DNA of 26,343 nucleotides, taken from contig CAZVUW010000038.1 of NCBI GenBank assembly GCA_964629825.1, forward strand, positions 1-26,343, in the 5' to 3' direction. The translations under genes and the position numbers were made by a program. Below, piece after piece: positions 16,253 to 23,300 of the stretch. The stretch is from CAZVUW01 sp964629825 (GTDB lineage: Bacteria > Actinomycetota > Nitriliruptoria > Euzebyales > Egibacteraceae). The notes under the pieces were generated by a model that was given only the letters and a program-made list of their open reading frames with translations, ran no database searches and was not told the DNA's origin. Position 1 is the first letter of the stretch. Each line of letters begins with the position of its first letter.

Positions 16253-19200
16253 TCAGCCAGTGCCGTGATGCAGGGGCTCACCGTGTCCGAACCTCCGCAG
16301 CGGAATCCTTGGCGTTGAGATGACGCCGAGATCCTGCAGCAATGCTGCAGCTCGAGCTCGGACCGCCGTTCCGTCATCTTGGCGCAGCTCCGCGAGAATC
16401 CCCATCGCATCCAACGTGAGGGCGATCTCGTACAACGCTGAGAGAGACTCAGCGATCTGCAGGCTGGTCTGAAGCGCCAGCCCGGCTCGGTCCACCTCTC
16501 CTACCTGCATGCATGCGTAGCCCTGCAGCCGCCATAGCGCGGTCTCCACGATGGGCATGCCACCTCGGTTGCTAACGGCTTCGAGTGCGCGCTCGAGAAG
16601 CTCACGCGCATGGCGTGTCTCACCGTTCAGGAGGCTCGACTCCACCAGGCGACAGGCCACCTCCAAGGTCATGCTCTCGGCGCCGATCTGGCTGAACTGC
16701 TCTCGGGCCTCCAGCAGGAGCACGTGGCCCTCATCGCGTCGTCCGGAGCGCACCAGCAGCAGGCCGAGGTTGCAGAGCGCCCACGCCTTCCCCATGGGAT
16801 GTCCAGCACCCCGGTGGACCGTGACTGCCTCGCGGAACAAGGGCTCGGCGCGCTCGATCTGGCCCTGTTGGAGCAGGACTTCGCCGATGTTGGTGGCGAC
16901 GGTGGCGCTTTCGACTACGTTTCCCGCGCGATCCAGCGCATCCTTCGCGCGTTCGTAGTACGAGATCGCATCCTCCCAGGCGCCCTCCCAGTAGGCGTTC
17001 GCCCCCAGGTTGTTGAGGACCTTGGCCTGTCGGTCCAGGTCTCCCAGCTTCTCGTAGATGGGCAGCGCGAGATGGCGATACTGCTTGGCCAGTCCGGGCT
17101 CACCGAGCTGGGTGTAGTCCGAGTCGAGGGTGTAGTAGGCGTGTGCCAGCACCCTCTGGTCACCGTCGGGCTCCAGACGATCAACCGCGCGCCGTGCCCA
17201 CCACAGACTGCTCTTGAAGCGACCTTCGGTCATGAGCACTGCCGCCGTTGCGACCTCCAGCTCGGAGAGTGCTCGCTTCTCCTCGCGGCTGCGGCAATGC
17301 GGCAGAAGCTGGCGGCCACGGCGGTACATGATGCGAGCATGCCGATAGCGCCCAGCGCGCTCGTGGATGTGACCCGCCTTTCGCAGCAGGTCAGCACGGC
17401 GAATGTTGCTCGCCTCCGCATAGGAGTAGGCAACGCGATACGCCCAGGCGCTCTGGTCGAACAACCCCGCCAGCTCCGAGACGTCACCCAATGTCTCGGC
17501 GATCTGACAGATCTCGGCGGCGGTCGCTCCCTGCGCCTTTCGAGCCGCGTCGAGCGCCTGTGCGTAGAAGTTCGCGGCATCCGCGTTCGCGCCCTTCTCG
17601 CGGGCCATCGCGCCAGCGGTGCTGGCGTAGCGCCAAGCCTTCTCGAAGCGCTCAGCACGCAGGAAGTGCATGCACAGGGTGCCGGCCAGGGCGTCGGGAT
17701 CCTCTGCCAGCTGCTCCAGTCGCTCGCCGATGATCCCGTGCAGCATCCGTCGCCGGCTGAACGGAAGTCCTTCGTACGCGACCTCTCTGACGAGCGCGTG
17801 ACGGAACCTGAGCCGATCCTCCTTCTCCCAGACGATGAACTCCGCCAAACGATCCCATGCTGAGCCGTCGGCCAGCCCTGCGGCGGTGTCCCACAGAACC
17901 TCGTTGGCCACGCCGGCACGAAAGCTCATGCCAAGAACGGCGGCGCAGCGCAGGAGCGCCCGATCACCCGGGTCCAGCTTGTCGATGCGCGCCGTGATGG
18001 CCGCCTCGATGGTCTCGGGCAACTGGTCTCCACCGGTTGCACGAGCATTGGCGATGAGCTCGAGCAGGAAGAGCGGACTCCCCTCGGCGCGCTGCGTCAG
18101 GGCCTCGAGCTGATGGGGGAGGAGCCCCGCGAGCTCGGATGCCTCCAGTGCGAGCGCCTTAGCCTCATGCTGCTTCAGCGGCTCCAGATGCAGGACTTGG
18201 ACGTTCTCCTGATCCAGAGGGATCTGGAACCAGTCCACGTGTCGGCTCGTCAGCACCAACGCCCAGGAGTTCTCTGCGGTCTCTATGGCGATCTTCCGCA
18301 GCAGGGAGTGGGAGGCCGCGTCCATCCAGTGGAGGTCCTCCACCACCAGCAGCGTTGGACCGTCGAGCTGCTGACGCAGGAGCTCCAAGGCGATGCGCTC
18401 GAGCTGCTCGTGCCTGAAGGCATCCTCCAGCTCCTCGACCGCTTTGGTGGTCGGCACGACCGCATCTACGAGGATGGCAAGAAGCGGGAGCCAGGGGAGC
18501 AGTGAGGAGTCGATGGACTCCACACGCTGGCGGAGCATCGATCCAGCGGCCTTGGGTGAGGCGCTTAGGGGGATGTCCAGCACCCGACGGAACAGCCACC
18601 GCATAGGCCAGTACGGCGCGTCCGCCTCGTACTGCTCGCACAGGACAGTGAGGGTCACCATGTCCTCGGCAGCCGCGCGCACCTCTTCGGCGATGCGGGA
18701 CTTGCCGATGCCGCCCGGCCCGACCAGGGCCACAACACCGCCGTGCCCCCTCCGCGCTCCGTCCAGCGCGGCCTGGATGACGGCCATCTCGGCGTCGCGC
18801 CCGATAAGGGGTAGACGATCGCCCATGGACGCGCGCCTGGAACCGATCGGCGCCCCGATGGTGAACGCTTCCACCGCTCGGGTCTTGCCCTTGACGTGGA
18901 AGGCCGGCAGCGGCTCGGTCTCGAACTGGGTGGCTGAACGCTCAAGAACGGACCGGGTCGCGTAGATCTCCCCGGGGCGGGCGGCCTGCATGAGACGAGC
19001 AGCCAGGTTGACCGCGTCGCCCATGACGGTGTAGGTGCGACGCCTCCACGGGCCCACGTCGCCAGAGTAGACATGGCCGCGGTTGACCCCTGCCCGCAGC
19101 CGTAGCCTCAGGCGCTCGTCCATCATGGCCCGAAGCGCCCGCAGCATGCGCTCCTCGTCGTTCTCTGTGGCCTCCGGAGCGCCAGCGACGAGGATGAGCT

Positions 19201-20122
19201 TGCCGCCGTCCTTGTACACGTCGCTGCCGAGGAAGCAGACCCCGTGGTCGTCCAGATGACGTTGAGCGGCGCACACCAGCTCATCCAGCGCGGCTGCCAC
19301 GGTGGCAGGGCCTTTGCGGCGAAGCAGCTGGTCGACCCCCATGAAGTGGCAGAAGCCGACCGTGACCATGCGATGCTCGGGTTCCCCGCCGGTGCTGCTC
19401 AGGTGTCGCCGCAACCCCAGGGGGATCGCGCTCTCCACCAGGGCGTCGTCCGGGCGCGCGTACTCGGAGTGCTCCCAGAGGGACGCCTGTGGACGGTTGA
19501 GCAGCAACCGATGACCTCGATCGAGGGGGTCCGTGTCGTGCGGATCCAGCGCAGCCGCGGTGGCGCTCGTGAGCACGATCTGATCGGCCTCGGCAAGCCC
19601 TTCGGCCACGACGACCGCCGACGCTCCTGAGCCGGTCAGCAGGAGCTCGCGGTGCGACTCCCCGACCAGGAAGAAGTCGAAGTCGCCGGTGTGGACCCCC
19701 ACCGACATCCTGAGCTGCACCGGCCCCGCAGCCGTGACGATGCTGCCGCGCAGCGCCAGCTCTGCGCGGAGGTCATATGCGGCCGCGCAGGCGCGGCGCG
19801 GATGCTCGGGTCCGTCGAAGAGCAGCAGCAGCGCGTCCCCGCCGAACTTGATCAACCGGCCGCCGAGGTCCCAGGCGTGGTCCATCAGGTTGCTGAAGAT
19901 GTCATCGAGGATGACGGTCAGCTGCTCGGCGCCGGCCTTCCCCTGCCTGGCCAACCGCTCAGAGAGGGCTGTGAAGCCCGAGACGTCGATGAACACCAAG
20001 CTCCCGTTGACACGCATATAGCGCTCGCCGGGTGCATGGGCTAGCCAGTCGACCACCAATCGGGGGATGTACGGGCGGAGGTCGGGGGACCCGACGTTGG
20101 CGAAGTTGTGGGGGACTTCCAT
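16253..20122 (-). CDS. Soluble adenylyl cyclase (ADCY10)-like protein: two cyclase domains, NTPase, TPR tail
   Basis: 1289-residue signalling protein with the architecture of mammalian sAC. Cyclase domain 1 (about 38-195) has the metal Asp in FIDVSGFT (D46) and KFGGDALLLLF (K92, D96). Cyclase domain 2 (about 250-423) lacks the metal Asps (VTVGFCHFMG, KDGGKLIL) but has YTVMGDAVNLAARL with T365, N372 and R376. One composite active site per chain is therefore expected, with class IIIb Thr in place of the adenine-contacting Asp. An AAA/NACHT-like NTPase follows, with Walker A GPGGIGKS (468-475) and Walker B LLVVEDLHWMD, then TPR repeats to the end. It is probably cytosolic and makes cAMP. The ATG at 20122 follows AGGGGG; an upstream open extension to 20290 lacks such a site. 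The residue aligned with the sAC bicarbonate-site Arg appears to be Val171. Confidence 0.9.
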   Translation of the reverse strand: MEVPHNFANVGSPDLRPYIPRLVVDWLAHAPGERYMRVNGSLVFIDVSGFTALSERLARQGKAGAEQLTVILDDIFSNLMDHAWDLGGRLIKFGGDALLLLFDGPEHPRRACAAAYDLRAELALRGSIVTAAGPVQLRMSVGVHTGDFDFFLVGESHRELLLTGSGASAVVVAEGLAEADQIVLTSATAAALDPHDTDPLDRGHRLLLNRPQASLWEHSEYARPDDALVESAIPLGLRRHLSSTGGEPEHRMVTVGFCHFMGVDQLLRRKGPATVAAALDELVCAAQRHLDDHGVCFLGSDVYKDGGKLILVAGAPEATENDEERMLRALRAMMDERLRLRLRAGVNRGHVYSGDVGPWRRRTYTVMGDAVNLAARLMQAARPGEIYATRSVLERSATQFETEPLPAFHVKGKTRAVEAFTIGAPIGSRRASMGDRLPLIGRDAEMAVIQAALDGARRGHGGVVALVGPGGIGKSRIAEEVRAAAEDMVTLTVLCEQYEADAPYWPMRWLFRRVLDIPLSASPKAAGSMLRQRVESIDSSLLPWLPLLAILVDAVVPTTKAVEELEDAFRHEQLERIALELLRQQLDGPTLLVVEDLHWMDAASHSLLRKIAIETAENSWALVLTSRHVDWFQIPLDQENVQVLHLEPLKQHEAKALALEASELAGLLPHQLEALTQRAEGSPLFLLELIANARATGGDQLPETIEAAITARIDKLDPGDRALLRCAAVLGMSFRAGVANEVLWDTAAGLADGSAWDRLAEFIVWEKEDRLRFRHALVREVAYEGLPFSRRRMLHGIIGERLEQLAEDPDALAGTLCMHFLRAERFEKAWRYASTAGAMAREKGANADAANFYAQALDAARKAQGATAAEICQIAETLGDVSELAGLFDQSAWAYRVAYSYAEASNIRRADLLRKAGHIHERAGRYRHARIMYRRGRQLLPHCRSREEKRALSELEVATAAVLMTEGRFKSSLWWARRAVDRLEPDGDQRVLAHAYYTLDSDYTQLGEPGLAKQYRHLALPIYEKLGDLDRQAKVLNNLGANAYWEGAWEDAISYYERAKDALDRAGNVVESATVATNIGEVLLQQGQIERAEPLFREAVTVHRGAGHPMGKAWALCNLGLLLVRSGRRDEGHVLLLEAREQFSQIGAESMTLEVACRLVESSLLNGETRHARELLERALEAVSNRGGMPIVETALWRLQGYACMQVGEVDRAGLALQTSLQIAESLSALYEIALTLDAMGILAELRQDDGTAVRARAAALLQDLGVISTPRIPLRRFGHGEPLHHGTG

Positions 20123-20160
20123 CTGACCCCCTCTCGCGGTTCGTCGCCGGCGGTGGCGGT

Positions 20161-20205
20161 CGCGCAACCCATTGCGCGTTCGCGGGTACGAAGCGTACAT
20201 TGCGC
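20161..20205. repeat. Clustered palindromes and direct repeat between divergent cyclase and protease genes
   Basis: The 248-base divergent intergenic region 20123-20370 has no gene. It holds CGCGCAA-CCCA-TTGCGCG (20161-20178, 7-bp arms), GTACG-AAG-CGTAC (20186-20198, 5-bp arms) and a direct repeat CATTGCGC at 20170-20177 and 20198-20205. These look like regulator sites controlling one or both genes. I find no convincing -35/-10 pair on either strand. Confidence 0.4.
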
Positions 20206-20370
20206 CTACCGCATCGTTGCCGTGCGGGTCAGATCTTTGATTCGGTGCCGGCGGCGCGGACCTCAGGCGACTTTTTCGACAGCGGTGCACGAGGAGGGGG
20301 CAGGCTCCAGGCGGGGGATGTCCGGCAGGGCTCTCCGGGGAGTGGCGGGCCCCCCGAAAGGGTGAACGAC

Positions 20371-23300
20371 ATGGCGGACCGGAGCCCCCTCCGAACTACC
20401 GCGGCGCTACTGGCCATGCTTCTTCTCGCCACCGGCGTGTTTGCGGACGTGCCCGAGGCGCGGGCGCAGACGAAGACGACGCGACTGATCAGCTTGAGCG
20501 TCGACGGGGAGGCGGGGGATGGGCAGAGCCCGCCCTCGCTGAACGACCGAGGCCCGCACATCGCGGTCAGCGCTGACGGCCGCTATGTCGCATTCGCCTC
20601 CGATGCAGCAAACCTGCTCGGCGCGGGCCGTGACGAGAACCAGGTGACCGATGTCTTCCGCTATGACCGCCAGACCGGCGAGCTGATCATGGTCAGCCGT
20701 GGTCAGCAGGACGGGGAGCCGACCTACGGCAACGGACCCAGCGGGGCGGTCCAGATCGACATCAGCGCCGACGGCAACCTGGTCGTGTTCGACTCACTTG
20801 CCTCGAACCTTACCGACGATGGGGTCAACCCGGACCAACGCCACATCTACGTCCGCGATGTGCGCAACCAGTACACGGTGCTCGCCAGCACGGACGGGGA
20901 GATCCACCGCACGGGCACGACGGCCTCGATCAGCTCGAACGGAGGTTTCGTCGCATTCTCAGACGACGACCTCTTCACTCCGGTCTACCGCGTCGAGCTC
21001 ATCTTCGACCCAAGCGGTGCTCTCATCGGCGCAGGCGCCCTGACCGAGGTCGTCGCGCACGGCATGAGCCCGTCCATCAGCGGCGATGGCCGGTTCGTCG
21101 CCTTCACGACCTACGACGACCTGGACCCCCGCGACGAGGAGCGCGGCGGCGACCAGTCGGATGTGTACCTGTGGGACGCCAACTTCCGCGACAGCGTCCA
21201 GCTGATCTCCCTCACTGCCGACATGCAGCGATCCGGCGACGGGCCCAGCTACACCCGAGGCCCCCGCGCTGTCTCCGACGACGGCCGGATCGTCGCGTTC
21301 TGGTCCGAGGCCTCCGATCTGCTCAACGACGTCTCCGTGCCCAGAGGCGGGGTCGGCTACGTCCGTGTCCGCAGCGGTGAGTTCCCCTTCACGGAGGCCC
21401 TGCCGTTCACCCCGGAGGGCGAGATCCGCAACTCCGGCTATCCGCAGCTGAGCCGCGACGGCGCGTTCGCCACGTTCACCTCCAACCAGGGCGACCTGGT
21501 CGAGCCCCCCCAGGGGGACCAGCACCACGTCTACGTGCGCGATCTGATCGTCCGAGACGACAACCAGCACGTGATCACCCTCGCGAGCCAGAGCACCTCC
21601 GGCGAGCCGGCAGACTCCGACAGCGGCGACGCCGTCCTGAACGGCGACGGAAGCGTCATCGCGTTCGGCTCCGCGGCGATGAACCTGGACACCGACCGCA
21701 ACGACTTCAACGACGTCTTCGTCCGCGCCGACTCCGACGAGCAGACCATCGAGGGCCTGAGCCTCACCGTCGCACCGGTCGAAGGGTCCCCCGGGATCAC
21801 CGAGGTCGACCTCTCCGGCGTGGACATCTCCGCGCTGCCCCTGGTGCCGGGTGAGCTCGAGACGACGCCGTTGCGGTCGACGCCGTTGCGGTCGACGCCG
21901 TTGCGGTCCACGCCGTTGCGGTCCACGCCGTTGCGGTCCACGCCGTTGCGGTCGACGCCGTTGCGGTCGACGCCGTTGCGGTCGACCCCGCTGCGCTCCA
22001 CGCCGTTGCGGTCGACCAACCTGCCGCCCATCCCGTTGTCGACCGTCCCGCTGCTGGCCGACGGCGGCTGGACCGCCATCCTTGAAGGCCCCCCAGCCAC
22101 CCCCTACGCTGGCCTCCCCCTTCAGAGCGTCACGCTCCAGCAGGTCCTGAACCTGCCCGAGGGGCTCTACCCGCAGGTCGACGGGCTGAGCTACGAGGAC
22201 ATCGACCTCGCATCCACGCCGCTAGGTGAGGTCAGCCTCCAGGTCTTCCTGCTGGGCGGACCTTCCCTCGACGCACTTTCTTCGACCACGGACTGGTGCG
22301 CTGAGCTTGCGGCGCGCGGCTTCGACTGCGTTTTGCACGGCATAGCGGAGGCCTCGTCAACGCTGGTGGACCTGGCGTTCGCAGGCGGGCCTGTGGACGA
22401 CCTGACGTTCCTTCCCGATCTGTCGGTAGCGGCCGCGGAGCTGGATGGATCCCCCGCCGCCGCCTACGACGTAGCCAGCGTCGACGTGGACGCCACCTCG
22501 CTGGGTGCGCTTCCCATCAGCGCGGTCCCGAGCGGGATCGTCGACTGCACGCTCAGCGTCTTCGACTGCACCGACCCCGGTGCCACCCTAGGTGGTGCCG
22601 TCGCAGCCGGCGCGATCCTGGACGCCCCGACGGCCGTCCTCGGCCGGATCCTCGAGGTGGACGCCCTCGTCGGAGACCTCACCCTCGGCGATGTCGTCCG
22701 CATGCTGGTCGACCCAGCCAAGCTGTCCTACGACGACGTGCCGCTGGTGCCGCTGCTGCTCGGCGAGGAGATCGAGGGTCAGCTCCAGTACACCGCCAGG
22801 GCGACCATCGACTGCACGGACACCGAACAGCTCACCTTCAAGGTGGCGCTGCCGGCCGGCTTCCGCTACCAGCCGGGCTCGTCGTCTTTGAGCTTCGACG
22901 GCGAACCCGCACCGGACCCGGGCGACCCGCTGTTCAACGAGGGCTACGAGCCCCGCGACGTCGACGCCCCCGTGCTCACCTGGCTGCAGGTCGGCGGCGA
23001 GCCGCCGGACAACTGCACCACGTCCCTCGCGGCCCCGCGGACGACCGTTGAGCTGAGCTTCCGCGCCGACCCCTGGGTCGAGCTCGGGACTCACACGTCC
23101 GACGTGGTTCTGGAGACGGCCTCTGGTTCGGCCACCGTCGAGGACACCGCACCCTTCACGGTGTACGACGCGCACGAGCCCAACGACTCCGCCGCGCAGC
23201 CGACGTCCATCGCCGCAGGCGAGCTGGTCCTGTCCCACCTCGGACCCGGCGACCAGATCGACTTCTTCGAGGTGACCGACGGCGGTCAGCCGCTTGAGCG

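Noticed and set aside
20032..20370. Upstream extension of the secreted protein to an ATG at 20032
   Set aside because: It would overlap the start of the divergent cyclase gene and bury the signal peptide about 113 residues inside; the ATG at 20371 gives a classical signal sequence at the N-terminus.
21865..22014. CRISPR-like or minisatellite array
   Set aside because: The units are 15 bp, contiguous without spacers and exactly in frame within a protein gene, so it is a coding tandem repeat.
21531..22100. Antisense open frame with NGVDR repeats
   Set aside because: It is the reverse complement of the TPLRS array and has no start signal; the repeat arises only because the coding strand repeats.
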